A stretch of DNA of 64,000 nt from Taxawa tesnikishii (nom. ined.) (Eukaryota; Ascomycota; Dothideomycetes; Dothideales): positions 1,123,501-1,187,500 of the forward strand of contig JAPDRO010000007.1 of assembly GCA_030247885.1 (NCBI GenBank), in the 5' to 3' direction. The position numbers were made by a program, and so were the translations under genes. Shown piece by piece: positions 37,472-51,515 of the stretch. How positions within the stretch are numbered: position 1 is the stretch's first letter; each line of letters starts with the position of its first letter. The notes under the pieces are model-generated. The model was not told where the DNA came from and did no database searches. It saw nothing but the letters and a program-made list of their open reading frames with translations.

Positions 37472-38348
37472 ATGGACCTCCCCGGTCGCTCCGCGGAGCA
37501 GATAATGCAGGGTATTGACGGACGCCCTATCTTAAAATTCCGGCCACTGCAGCCCGAGGCAGAGCCACCATCTCAAATTCGAGATGCCGCTACACTCGCT
37601 CCGGCCGCTCAATCAGCGAACGAAGCAGCTCTCTCAACGCACCCTGCCGACGAGATAAACAATTATCCAGAAGCAGCCGTTTCTGGGAAGGCGCAGCGCC
37701 TCATCAAGATGTGCGCCGGCCCTCTAGTTTACGCACCCATACCGAAGGAAACCCGCGAATCTGGCGGTGCCCGTTCTGCGCCACTGTATCCTAGGCTCCA
37801 GCTGGAGAGACTGCTCGCATCGAAACAGTACGGTGAAAGAGACGGGGTTACGGAGGAAGAGATGGCCGAAGCCTTGAGGCAGTTCGTGCCCGCTTTCCGT
37901 AAGTGCCCCTTCCCCTCCCTGTCCCTCTAGCTTTCCGCCTCGCGATAGCGCCAGCAGGCAAATGAGGCGGTATGCTTGACACAACACCGTTGCGCTTTAC
38001 TAACGCTGATCAGAGTCCTACCTCGACATGCTCACCGCGCACTACTACCGCCTCGTTGGAACGCAGAAGAGACTGCGCATGCTCACGCGCAGTAGAGTGA
38101 ACCTGGCGGCTGAGCTTATCGCGCGTTCGGCGAATGTCATCGTCCAGATCAGTGCACTGCGTGGACACCTGGACACACAAATGCAGGGGATTCAGAAAGA
38201 TTGCGAACGCAAGAACATGGGGTTCGAGCACGCGAAGAAGTCGATCATCAAGGCGGCGAAGGATAGGGTCGATGCGGTGCAGAACGTGAGAGAGTTGAGC
38301 TTAGAGGTTGAGAGGTTGGAGGTTGAGGTTGGTAGAATCAGGGCGTGA
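37472..38348 (+). CDS. coiled-coil protein, unknown
   Basis: I do not recognise a family. Exons 37472-37898 and 38014-38348 encode 253 aa in frame. The N-terminal half is Pro/Ala-rich and polar (MDLPGRSAEQIMQGIDGRP); a conserved-looking central helix follows (YPRLQLERLLASKQYG, then VTEEEMAEALRQFVPAFQ), and exon 2 is a long basic amphipathic helix with heptad character (YYRLVGTQKRLRMLTRSRVN, later LSLEVERLEVEVGRIRA). No TM or signal peptide. The intron has a GTAAGT donor, TACTAAC branch point and CAG acceptor, an excellent fungal consensus, so the gene is real. A scaffold or tether role would be inference. Confidence 0.75.
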
Positions 38349-38870
38349 GAGACAGAGGACGGTGTGGAGATCCACTAGGGGAGCGAGGTCAAGGATCGCG
38401 ATTGTGTGCTATTGCTGATGAGATGCTACAAATGGGAACGGGTACTGTACATCACACTGCTTTCCCGTCCTCTATGCATCCTGGCCGCTCAAGAATGAAT
38501 GCCTGATACGCAACGGGATCACCTTGAGTAGCAAGTCCGGATTGTCCTGCCCTTTACTCGGCCAGTTCTTAACCTGTGGAAAAGCTGCATACTTGAGAAC
38601 ATCGGTGCATATAATGCACGAAGTAAAGCAGAGTGAAGTGAAGTGAAGCGAAGCGAAGCCAGGCGGCGTGCGGTTGAGTCGGCCGGTATCTTATCGCTGC
38701 GCGAGCTCGGACCCTGCAGCGGTAGACCAGCCCCCGCATTCTCGGTTGGCGACGGCTTTGGCGATGAGTGAGGGTGAGAGTACAGTGGAGATGGTCACAA
38801 ACTATAAGAAAAGCATTCTCTTTGCTTGCTTGTTCACTTCCCTCCCTGTATACCCCGTACGTCTCCAGCA
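38349..38870. other. intergenic, promoter of P5C dehydrogenase gene
   Basis: No gene seen. A purine-rich run of AAGTGAAG/CGAAGCGAAG units at 38634-38660 forms a small imperfect direct repeat upstream of the dehydrogenase start. Confidence 0.45.
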
Positions 38871-40902
<2,032 letters not shown>

Positions 40903-41738
40903 ATGTGTGTTGGACGATGACGTGGCATAATGTCGGATATACATATATCCTCTTTCTATCTGGATAGATCCAAGGCTAGCGGTTCTGTTTTTTTTTTTTT
41001 TTTCCGGGTCAGCGCGAAGGCAGCTTGGAGGGGTGTTCTGTTTCTGGGGGGGTTGGAAAAAGTACGGGGAAGCGATGTAAGAAAGAGTGTGGGTTAGTGA
41101 AACTCTACAAGACGGACCGTATGAATCGATCCGAACCCGTTTTCATAACATGTTAGTGTTCCGTTGTATCGAGCGTATATGATACCGGTGATACCAACAC
41201 GGAAAGGAAGACGGACGTCCAGAGTGGAATGGAAAAAGCCGCTCGAAGGGGAATACAAACCCCCCGTTTCTCCGCAACTGATCAAGTATGCTTCGCAGAC
41301 ATTCTTGGAATGAGGCGAGAAAGCGACGACGTATGCGCGTATCGAGCGCGCCTGGACGCGATGTCACGGGAATGCTACACCAGTGACCAGTACGAGGTGT
41401 CTACCATATCATTTATTGGCTTCGTTACCAGTCGTGTTCGAGGATCAAAAAAAAAGAATTAAAAAAGAGAAAGGAAAAAGGGGTATGTACAGTCTCTCCC
41501 AAACGATAAAAGAAAAAGGCCCCATATCAGCAGGCCGAACAATCTCAAAGGAGAAAAAAACGCCACATCGCTATGCTCAAACCTCGACAGCAGACCCATA
41601 ACCGAAGCTTTTCGCCGCAGAGGAGACGCGACAAACACCAGGGCGTAACGGGAGTTCCTCTTGGCTCTACCGCCATTCTCCGGAGTACCTAGCCATCAAC
41701 AGCCGAACCAGAACAAGGGAAACGAGCAGAGAGGAGCT
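40903..41738. other. convergent 3' intergenic region with A- and T-runs
   Basis: Between two converging stops. It contains a T16 run at 40988-41003 and A-rich stretches at about 41448-41520. These are plausible transcription-end elements for the two genes but no gene is seen. Confidence 0.5.
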
Positions 41739-43660
41739 CTACTCCTGCTTTTCGATATCCTCAGTCCCGCTTCCGCCCGTAGACGCACTCCTGACCGCGT
41801 GCGCAGCGCCCTGACTTGCGACGGGGAAGGTGGGCGCGAACTTGGACTTCTGCCTGATGCGGGCGCCGCGGGTGTAGAAGATGATGGGCAGCGGAACGAG
41901 AAGCATGGCGACGCAACCGAGGAGGGTGCCGGCCCATTGGACACCCATGCCTTCGATCATGTAAGTTGCGAAGAGCGGGAAGCCGGCGCCGCAGAGGGAA
42001 CGGAGGAAGGTATTTGCGGCGATGGCGGAGGCGGCAAACATGAGATACGCGTCGATGAGGTAGTTGAGACACTGCAAGAAGATGCTCATGATGCCGAAAC
42101 CGGTGAAGAGACCGGAGAGGGTGGGCACGATCCAGTGCACGCTCTCCTTGTAGCCGCTCCAGCCAAACCAGAACAGGCCGAGTGAGAAGAGCACGCCACC
42201 GATGATGACGGGCGGCAGACGCCACTCAGGGATCGGCATGTTGTTGTTCTTCTCCAACTTGCGGTTGTACGAGGGTTGGGTGAAGACAATGTAGAGGCCG
42301 GCGAAGACCTCACCAAGGATCATGCCGAAGTATGGCAAGCCACCGACGCCCTGGTTCATGCCGTGGATCTGCTGGAAGACAATGGGGTAGAAGGTCAGGA
42401 AGAGGTATAGCAGGCCGTAGACGAAGGCCATGTAGATGGACAGCGCGAGCACGATTGGCTCGGTAAACAGCATGCGCATTGGACGCGAAAGGTTTTCTCG
42501 AGCAATTCGCGCAGGTCGACTTCGATTTCCTCTTGCTTGGCGTGAATACCCCAGTTTTTGGTCCGGCGGCGAAGCTCGGCCGCCTTGTTGACGAGGATGA
42601 TGGGTGGGTATGTCTCCTCAAGGAAGAAAAGTAGAAGGCCGAACGCGAGGAATCCCATAAAGGAGACGATGTACTCGGTCCAGCGCCAGCCCATGTGACG
42701 GTTCATGTCGATGAAACCGCCAATGAAGGGCGCGAGAAGCGGACCAGAGAAGACGGCGATGGAGAATACGGTGACAGCAATACCGCGCTGCCTGTTGTTG
42801 TACATGTCTGCAAAGACGGCGCCGACGACTGTCAAGGGGCATGCACCCATGAAACCGCCGAAGAAGCGACAGATGAAGACAGTCTGCGCATCTTTGGCGA
42901 CAGCAACGGCGATGTTGAAGATTGAGAACCCAAATGAACTGATGATGAGCGGTGTCCGACGACCGTACAGCTCAGAGAAAGGCGCCCACAGGATAGGGCC
43001 TGTAGCGAATCCGAGCACGTAGAGTGAGATACCAAGAATGCCGACTTCAGAAGAAAAGCCGAAGTGTGCTGCGACTGATTGTGTTACGGAGGAGAATATG
43101 GAAGAACCGAAGGCGGAGGTGAGAGTGTAGTAACCGAGAACGATGGCCACAGGGAGCCTGCAGAATCACATTAGTGTCCCTTCATACGTCTACGGTTTCC
43201 CGTGAACAACTCACTTCTTCCTGTTTGGCCAGTTCTGCGCATGCATCGGATCATCCGGACCGTCGAACTCGACGACATACTCTTCGCGCTCCGGGAGGGC
43301 TGGTGGGTACGGCTTGCCTCCACCAAAGTTAGGCAGTGGTTTGCTCTGTTTCGTCGACCTCCTCGACACTTGTGCTCCAACAGTGGCGCTGTGCTGACTG
43401 CGCGCCGTTTGTATTCTGCTCAATGCCGTGGGGTGTCTCTCCAGATCGAAATCCGCTTCGTGTTGTGTCTCCATGCGCTCCATTCCAATCTCTTGCATCC
43501 TGACGGAACCGCCGCTGCTGCTCGAACGCGAGGAGCTGGTGTGTCGTGTTTCCGCCCTCTCCAGCTGTTCATGCCGCTCTCTCCACGGCTGTTGTCCGCC
43601 AAAGCGTTCGGGGCTGGCTTCCCGCTCGGCCTCCTCCATAGCAATGTCCTCCCTGTTCAT
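41739..43660 (-). CDS. MFS drug/polyamine transporter, DHA1 type
   Basis: Twelve-span proton antiporter of the major facilitator superfamily; the DHA1 group includes Flr1/Tpo1-type exporters of drugs and polyamines. Exon 1 (43660-43215) encodes a long polar N-terminus and the entry motif [14 protein letters not shown], typical of this group; exon 2 (43157-41739) carries the membrane domain with motif A-like [19 protein letters not shown] and motif C-like region GAVFADMY near TM5. The frame breaks at T4 42493-42496; one extra base gives [19 protein letters not shown], the usual intracellular loop before TM7, and 621 aa. The substrate is not predictable. Confidence 0.9.
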
Positions 43661-44704
43661 GGCTGATAGCGGTTCTGTGGTCCTGCAGATGGTTGTATGG
43701 GATCAATGGATCGGGCGGAGATGCGGCTCGAATATGTATGGCGGAAAAGCAATGTGACTAAACAACAACTCTAGGTTAGAGGGAGTTTTTGACAGCGGTT
43801 GGGCCCACGGACCAACAGACGTCAAGGTGGCGTGGGTGGGTTAGAATTGCTCTTTGGAATCTGCTAGACGTGCATTGCTTTGCAGCACGGGACGAAGCGT
43901 GACTCGCTGCTCTTCTTGTGCGTTCGGAGAGGTCTCCTTCACTTGCCGTGTCTCATGCGACGCACGATGATGACTGCAGCTTCGGCTTCCTCTGCCGTCC
44001 TCAATTCCCACAGACTTTGCGTCACTACGAGCAGCTGTCGGCGTCCGCTAAGAGTCTCGTTCCGAGCCGTGCGACGGGCGCCGCCAAGTTCCTGGAAACC
44101 TCAACGTGGACTTCAATTAATTTCTAATGCGAGGGATGAGATGAGAGCCGCAGAGGTCGGAGACACGGTCATCAGGAACGCATGTGCTTAATATACCTTT
44201 GAAGCTTGTCCAGCTTGGAGGGGCTATGCCTCTATGGCCCAGTTGTTTATCGCGAGCTCTCGTATGAACAACTCGTCCGAGCTCTGGTGTGGCTTCAGAA
44301 GACCCTGATGACACAGCAGCCCATCTATAACTCAGCCGCTGATCAAGCACCAAGAAACCGCCCCCTGCCAGAGACCATATCCGTCAAGCTTGGCCTAGAG
44401 AAGGAATAATATATGATGAGCGCTTAATACATCATCTTGGGTGTACTGACTTCACACGGGATGATATCGTGCAGTTTAACAGCCAGACGCTTAGCTACAC
44501 CAGACAGCTGGTCCAGAAAGCACCTGTTCATTCGGATGTCTTCTTGACCCTCAAGTGCTAGAAAGCGTACGTACGCACGTAACAGAGAGCAATATGCTAG
44601 CTTTTTACACCGATGTGCCCCACGATCATGACAAAGCCAGGAGCAGCAATGGAAAGCAACGAAATCCCCACATATCAAACGCCACAGCACAATGATGCGC
44701 GATA
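43661..44704. other. intergenic, no gene seen
   Basis: Contains the promoter of the MFS gene on the left and the 3' flank of MSH5 on the right. Short motif-free frames only. If MSH5 has one more intron, its last exon could lie in 44424-44560, but a simple in-frame stop at 44705-44707 is preferred. Confidence 0.4.
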
Positions 44705-47700
44705 TCACGACGTCGTGTCTGTGGTGCTAACCTGGGTCAATATATCGTTGAGCACCTGCCTTGGATCCTCGAATACGTTGGCCCGGAGGAGATCGCGCGC
44801 GATCTGCTCCTGCAGAAAGGTAAGTCAACATTGCTCGGAACGTAGCAACTCTGCCTTACCGCTTCCTCGAGCTCGGCAAGCTCATCGGCCGGCATGGTTG
44901 CACACGCCGTGACCAGGTCCTCACCCCGAGCTGCGAGAAGGATGAGCTCCTCGGCTCGACGTACGACTTCGGGCGCGACGCCGTTGTTTTGAGCGCAACT
45001 TCCATTTTGTCAGCACGTGTTCAGGCTGGGCCTGGGACAGACTCACTATGTGCCGTAGCTCGATGTGCTTCGTCCTTGCTTAAGACTGAGTAACGTCAGC
45101 ATTTAACCAAGGTACCGGCGTTATGTCGAAGCCCTCATACTTATACAAGTACACCACCTGGTCTTCCACTTTGTCGGCGTCCATGTTGACCCGCACTTGC
45201 ATGTGTGCGAAAGCAAGAGTATTGCGTGGCGGCAAGAATCCGTTTTCGAATATTTCTTTGAAAAACTTCAGCCATTTCATCGCGTAAGAAAAGATGGTTC
45301 CACCAACCATGAAAATGTGTGGCACCAAGCACTTTCGGACAACCGGCTCCGCGGCCCAGTAAGTGCTCGAAGACTCCAGCCGCAAGGCCAGCACCATCTA
45401 GGGTAACCCGTCAATACGGTCACTGAGTGATTACATTGCGCCCCTTAATATACCGTACGATTCGGTACCCTTTCCAAACTCGTCAATGATGAGCAGACTA
45501 CGAGGAGTTGCGAGGTTCAGGGCAACGGATATTTGCTGCAAGTCGATCATGAATGTGCTTTGGACCTGTGATGGTTCAACATGCAGCTTCATTCACAGTT
45601 CTCTGGGGGACTCACCTTGGAGACGCTTTCGCGCGTGGCGATCCTTGTTAGAATCTTGTCTGTGATTCCGATCTTCGCGGAATCGGCAGGCACGAAGCTG
45701 AATGGACGCTCGTCAGTACACTGCACTGTCACAATTATCCGACTCACTTGCCTGCCAACGTGTGCCAAGAATACAATCAAGGCCACTTGCTTCAGATATA
45801 CACTCTTTCCGGAGTAGTTCGGCCCGGTCACGATTGTCATGTTGGGGCCTTGGTCGACATGGTCAGTGGTTGCGGTAGCCTTGGAGGGTGACTGTTCGAG
45901 GACGTCAGTCATCGCTCCGTCATGTCCGCCAACCAACGTCGTATCGTTCGCGATGTAAGAAGGCACTGTCAGTTCTTGAAGAGGGTGTCTAGTCTCCAAT
46001 GAGCTCATGGCAATGTTTACAAGTAGGCTGATACGTACCGCCCGCCTCTGATTCTGATGATGTTGGCTTGTGTCATACGCGGTCGAGATAGGTTGTACAT
46101 CTTCGCACCCTGTGCCAGAGCGAGCAGACTGCGGTTCGTCAGCAACGCACGGCTGTTGTGTTGACAAACCTTGCCTATCAAGTTCGCCGCAGATATCGGA
46201 GGCAGCGGTAAGTATGTCCTGGTATTGAAGTACCCTCTCGGCAAGTTCGTGTATAATCTCAATTTCCTTATCTACTCGACGTTAACCCACTCCTCACGAA
46301 AACCGCAGCACCTGACTTACCGCAGATGATTCCATAGATGTCTCCGATCTGAGAGTCCATTTCCGACATATCGCTGTTCTTGTAGTATGCCATCGCATCT
46401 GTGGTGAACATCTTCTCCCACGGATCCTCCGCCGAGCCTTCCCAAACCCCACTGCCGGTTTCTGGGTCAACGCCCATCGCAATCAGGAAGCCAATTTGCG
46501 GAAAGAATATGACATTGGCCTCCTCTTCTAAGGCCGCTGGTATCCTTTGAGAGACATGCTGAGCAACCTTGGAAAGAAGGTGTTCGAGACCATCATACGT
46601 CCTCTTCAAGGTATCCAGCTCCTCATCCACTCCCGCCTGAACCACCGTGCGCCGACGTTCTGCAGAGGCCTCAAAATCGACAATCTCACTAATATTGCGG
46701 CCGATCTGTGCAAGACGATGGCCCTCGAACTTCTCCATGATCTTGTTCCGGATCGAAAGGCGCTCTGCTCCGACGATTTCCTGGAACGTGTCTTTGATTT
46801 TCAAAGCATGGTACACGAACTGCCGGATGTTTGACCACACGGATCCTGAGACGCCGCCCCTTTGCCAGGGCCCTCACTGGGGCCCTTGCGCAAGCTGACT
46901 ATGACTTGCCGCATGTTCTTGACTTGACCGAGGTTCTTGACGAGGCTCTCCATAGCAGGGAGGTTGTCCGGCCGAAGCATAACGCTGATGGTGTCCAAAC
47001 GCTCATTGATGATCTTGATATTCAAGCTTGGCCGGAAAAAGTATTGTCTGAGCAGAAACTTGCCTTGCGATGTCCTGGCGAGATGATGGAAGAGTCCATA
47101 CACCGAGAGGCCTTCCTTCGAGCCTGAGTTCGCCTTGGTAGGGCCTTGGTTGTGAGAATGGGGATGGGATTCCGACTGACTGACCTGCAGAGATTCCAAT
47201 GTGTCTGTGTTCACAAACCTGAAAGATTTTAGTAACGCAAGACACGGATCAAAACGACGCGTACATGGTTCCACTCAAACTGAACATCTCGACAGTAGAG
47301 ACACGGAGCATGGAGTGAGCCGCCTGATCACCAGGCAGAAACCCAGCGACTCTCCTGCGCTGTATGTAGCTCAACACTGCGCCGGCACAGCCCACTGTAA
47401 TACGACTGTCGAGGTCAATCCACCCGGAGAGCTTCAACAACTGGTCTTGGCGGCCCGCGAAAGCATCGTTCTCTCCGGTGTAGTCTTCATCGCCACCGAC
47501 GACATCGCCGGGAGTGACGAAGGTAACTCTGGGTCCTTCCGGTGTGCCAATTTTGAGGCCAACAAGCTTCCCCTTGCGGATTCGTACGCAAATTCAGATG
47601 ACGGACGAATCGCAAGAACGTATGGAAGACTGAACTGGTCGTCTGAGAGGGGTATTAGCCACGGACAATTGGACTCTTCGTGGATACTTGCGTCTCTCTT

Positions 47701-48349
47701 CGGAAGAGTCGCTGGCTCTACGCTCAGGATCGAGCTTCTCAACAATCGTATCGTCGACTCTGCTCGAAACCAATATCACTGTCGGGTCTATGAACAACTT
47801 GACTGAGCTCACATCAGCTCAGGTTTACATACATCTGCAAGCGGGAGGCGACGTACGTGCTTCAACAACATCGGCCCCGCCGAGCTTGACGTCTTGCATG
47901 AAGTGCAACTTCTCCTCTCGTGCAACGTAACAGCAGCACCCCACGGTGCCTCGCTCGCGGATATCGACAGCCATGATGACCTCATTGAGTGCGTCCAGGT
48001 CGACCTCATCTTCCTCGTCACGTTCGAGGCGCTCGTATCTCTCAGTGAGGGTTTGGCTGGATGTCACAGATGCTGTGCGTGACGGAAAACTGGTTTGAAC
48101 CTTGCGTAGATGAGATGCAAGAACCGGTGAACCTGACAAGCGTGAATCTGGCTGGGTGGGCGCCGCACTCAGATCCTGCGAAGGAGTATGGCTTGTGCGT
48201 GACCTGTACGGCAGTCCGCACGACTCAGTCGACGTGACGGTGACGCCGCTGGCGCTGCTTCTCCTTCTTGGTCTGCGGTTTTGATGGCTCGATGCAGAAG
48301 ACGCGCTCCTATTACGCTTGTGCGAAGACTGAGATCTCTGCGACGCCAT
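44705..48349 (-). CDS. MSH5: meiotic MutS homologue MSH5
   Basis: MSH5 pairs with MSH4 to stabilise crossover intermediates in meiosis (ZMM pathway); it does not do mismatch repair. The gene is intron-rich. From ATG 48349 a Ser/Arg-rich disordered head precedes [20 protein letters not shown] and ILVSSRVDD (start of the MutS core); later blocks are [40 protein letters not shown], Walker [35 protein letters not shown], Walker [12 protein letters not shown], and GRSTSSYGT near the end. Walker A and B make an active ATPase likely. The frame breaks at C4 47570-47573 and C4 46857-46860 (one base missing each) and near 47719-47729 (one extra base). Exact exon borders in the middle are uncertain. Confidence 0.88.
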
Positions 48350-48766
48350 CGTCACGTTATGCGCAGGTTGAGTATGGGCAAGAGAAGAGAAGAAAGAGAA
48401 GTACGTGGTAGTAAGAAGGATGGACGGATGCCTAACGAGGGTGGGTTTAGATGGATGCGGCAGGTGCTCGCTTCGCGCCTTCCACTTTTATAGCGCTCAC
48501 AACGCATTCGAGACGCGGTAAATGGACTGGTGAATTAAAAGCGTTTAGCAATGATGGTGAGATATTCTTGTTGAGTGGTGGAGAATGAAGATACAGAGGT
48601 GTCTTTGAAAACACAGCAAAGAATACGAAAAGAGAGGAAACTGTCCCTGTCCTATAACAGCAGCCCGTCATCGCTACAGACAATGCTCCGGCGTTATGCT
48701 TCCAAGTTTTTGTACATGTCGTAAGTCATTAGAGATCAGCAAATACGTCTACTCAAAACTCCTCGC
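48350..48766. other. intergenic, no gene seen
   Basis: Head of MSH5 and tail of HSP78, both leftward. No coding signal. Confidence 0.5.
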
Positions 48767-51122
48767 TCACGCAGCGACGACCTCCAAACCTTCACCATTC
48801 GCGCGAACAGCGACCTTGGCGGTATCCCCAGACTTAACAATACCGCGGATGATCTTGTCAGCGAGGCCGTTACCAATCTCCTTCGCAATGAGACGGTTGA
48901 GCGGACGGGCACCGTATCTTGGGTCATAGCCTTTCTCGCACAGCCACGCCTTGACATCTTCGGGCACGCTGAGGGTGATGCGGCGATCGTCCAACCTGGC
49001 TTGCATCTCCTTGAGCCTAATGTCAACGATGTCTCTCAGCGCCTCACGAGACAACCTCCTGAACAGGATGAACTCGTCGATGCGATTGAGGAATTCTGGC
49101 GCATACGAATGCTGCACAATGTCCATCACCTGCTGTCTGACCTCCGGAGAGATCTCAGCGCTGGTGCTCTCGTCCGCAACGAGGGCTTCGGCACCCAGGT
49201 TGGACGTAAGAACGATCATGGTGTTGCGGAAATCGACTCTGTGGCCCTGCGCATCTGTCAAGAAGCCCTCGTCAAGCACCTGCAGCAGTAGCGTCGAAAT
49301 GTCCCTGTGTGCCTTTTCGAACTCGTCAAATAGCAGAACGGCGTAAGGCTTCCTGCGCACGGCCTCTGTGAGCTGTCCGGCATCATCGTAGCCCACGTAA
49401 CCTGCTGGGCTGCCGATGAGCCGGCTGATTGTGTGCTTTTCCTGAAATTCACTCATATCAAATCGGATGACTGCAGATTCGGTTGAGAAGAGGAAGCCAG
49501 CCATCTTTTTGCACAGTTCAGTCTTGCCGACACCGGTTGGACCAAGGAACATGAACGACGCAAGGGGTCGGTTCTCACCACTGAGGCCAGCGCGTTGCAT
49601 GCGCACAGCGTTGGAAACAGCCGTCAAAGCGTCATCCTGTCCACGCACCGATTGTCGGAGTGTGTCCTCCATATGAATCAGCTTCTCGACTTCGCCAGCC
49701 ATGAGCTTGTTCACTGGGATGCCGGTCGACCTGGAGACGACGTTCGCGATATCGTCTGCGGTGACGGAGTCGTGAATCAGAGTGTCGGCGCTACCGGCTG
49801 CAGTAGCGGTGTCTGCGCCTTCGGCGGGCAAGCGCTTCTCCAGACTTGGGATGATAGAGTAGCGCAGTTCACTTGCTCTGGCAAGATCTCCAGCTCGTTG
49901 CGCGCTCTCAAGTTCGTTGCGAGCATTTTCTAACTCCTCCTTCGATTTCTTGATGTCTTCGATCTCTCTGCGTTCCTTCTCCCACTTCTCCGTGAGTAGA
50001 CCAACTTCGTCTTGCTTCAGCGTGAGCGTACGCTCGAGGGATTCCCGACGCTCTTTGCTCGCGATGTCGGTCTCCTTGCGAAGCGATTCCAGTTCGATCT
50101 GAATAGTCATGATCTGACGATCGAGTTCCCGGATAGCATCTGGCTTGCTCTCCTGCTGCAAACGGAGCGCACTGGCGGCCTCATCGACGAGGTCAATAGC
50201 CTTGTCCGGAAGAAAGCGATCGGTAATATAACGGTTGCTGTAAGTAGCGGCAGCCACAAGCGCGCCATCTGTGATGCGGACACCATGGTGGACCTCATAC
50301 CGGTCCTTGATACCGCGGAGGATGGAGATGGTATCCTGGACCGTAGGCTCTCCAACTTGAATAGGCTGGAACCTTCGAGCAAGCGCGACGTCCTTCTCAA
50401 TCTGGCGGTACTCATTCAGTGTAGTGGCACCACAGCACTGAAGCTCACCACGGGACAGCGCAGGCTTCAGAAGATTGCTGGCATCGATGCTGCCCTCCGC
50501 CTTTCCCAATCCGAGAAGTGTGTGCAGCTCATCCACAAACAATATGACCTTTCCTTGGGCTTCTTCCACCTCTTTCAGCACCTTCTTCAGCCTCTCCTCA
50601 AAGTCACCTCTGAACTTGGCACCAGCAATCAGTTGACCCAGATCGAGTGATATGACACGCTTCTCTTTGATGCTCTCCGGTACATCTCCTCTCACTATCC
50701 TCTGCGCCAGTCCTTCGAGAATAGCTGTCTTGCCGGTACCGGCTGCGCCAATGAGTACTGGGTTGTTCTTCGTCCGACGCGATAGGATCTGGATGGTGCG
50801 ATGAATCTCTGCGTCTCTGCCGATGACAGGATCGAGCTTCCCAGCCTTTGCTCTGGCAGTCAAGTCCACACCGTATTCCTCGAGAGCGGACTTTTCCGGT
50901 TCACCAGACATGTTCATACGGTGGGTGCCACCTGGGGGTGCGGCCTCCCTGTGCGTAAGTGCGACATTGTAGCAGTGGTGTAGCAACCCTCTTCAACGCG
51001 TGGTTGTCTGATGATAACGCGATCCGGGCAAATGCAGGTGCAGGTCGAGATACTGTGGCTCGAGGGAGTGCTGCAGCTCGCGCGATGCGCCTGGCCGCTT
51101 GCCTGCTTTGTGAAGCTAGCAT
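48767..51122 (-). CDS. HSP78: mitochondrial disaggregase HSP78 (ClpB family)
   Basis: Hsp100/ClpB AAA+ chaperone of the mitochondrial matrix that works with mitochondrial Hsp70 in protein disaggregation. A basic presequence ([20 protein letters not shown]) is followed directly by NBD1; the ClpB N-domain is absent, as in Hsp78. Seen: NBD1 Walker A GAAGTGKT and Walker [10 protein letters not shown], middle coiled coil with [19 protein letters not shown]2 Walker A GPTGVGKT, Walker [12 protein letters not shown], sensor-2 GARPLNR. The 740-codon main frame is uninterrupted. It joins the presequence only if one base is removed from G5 50934-50938 (giving [20 protein letters not shown], 784 aa); alternatively a small intron lies there. 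The next gene to the right diverges. Confidence 0.95.
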
Positions 51123-51515
51123 GTTGAGTAGGATTCGAAGAAAAGGTAAAAGATCGAGCAAACGCACAAACAGACAAGAGAAAGATGAGACAGGAGATAT
51201 AGGAAAAGAGTCACTTAGCTACGAGCCGAGCACATGCTCGTACATTCTCGCCATACCGTGACGATTTCGAGATGGTTCTAATATCTTTGACGCTACAGAC
51301 CTGATAAGGTTAGCAGCCGAGCTTCGCGTTCTGCACTAGCCCAGAACGTGGGTAAACTGCGCTGAAAGTGTTGGGCTCGTTCGGACCCTTTGCGACTCAC
51401 AAATTTCCCTCTGCAAACCACCCCGGCAAAGCCATTCTTTCCACATCACTTCTTCCATTGCCCCTCAGATACCCCCACCACACACCTTCGCATACGCCTT
51501 AATCAACAAGCCACA
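51123..51515. promoter_or_regulatory. divergent promoter, HSP78 / eEF1B-alpha
   Basis: The 393 bp carry both promoters. The GAA/TTC-rich stretch near 51127-51140 (TTCGAAGAAAAG) resembles one heat-shock-element unit pair, which would suit HSP78, but the match is short. Confidence 0.4.

Noticed and set aside
41739-43660. MFS transporter as part of a secondary-metabolite cluster
   Set aside because: No synthase, P450 or pathway regulator lies nearby; neighbours are P5C dehydrogenase and MSH5.
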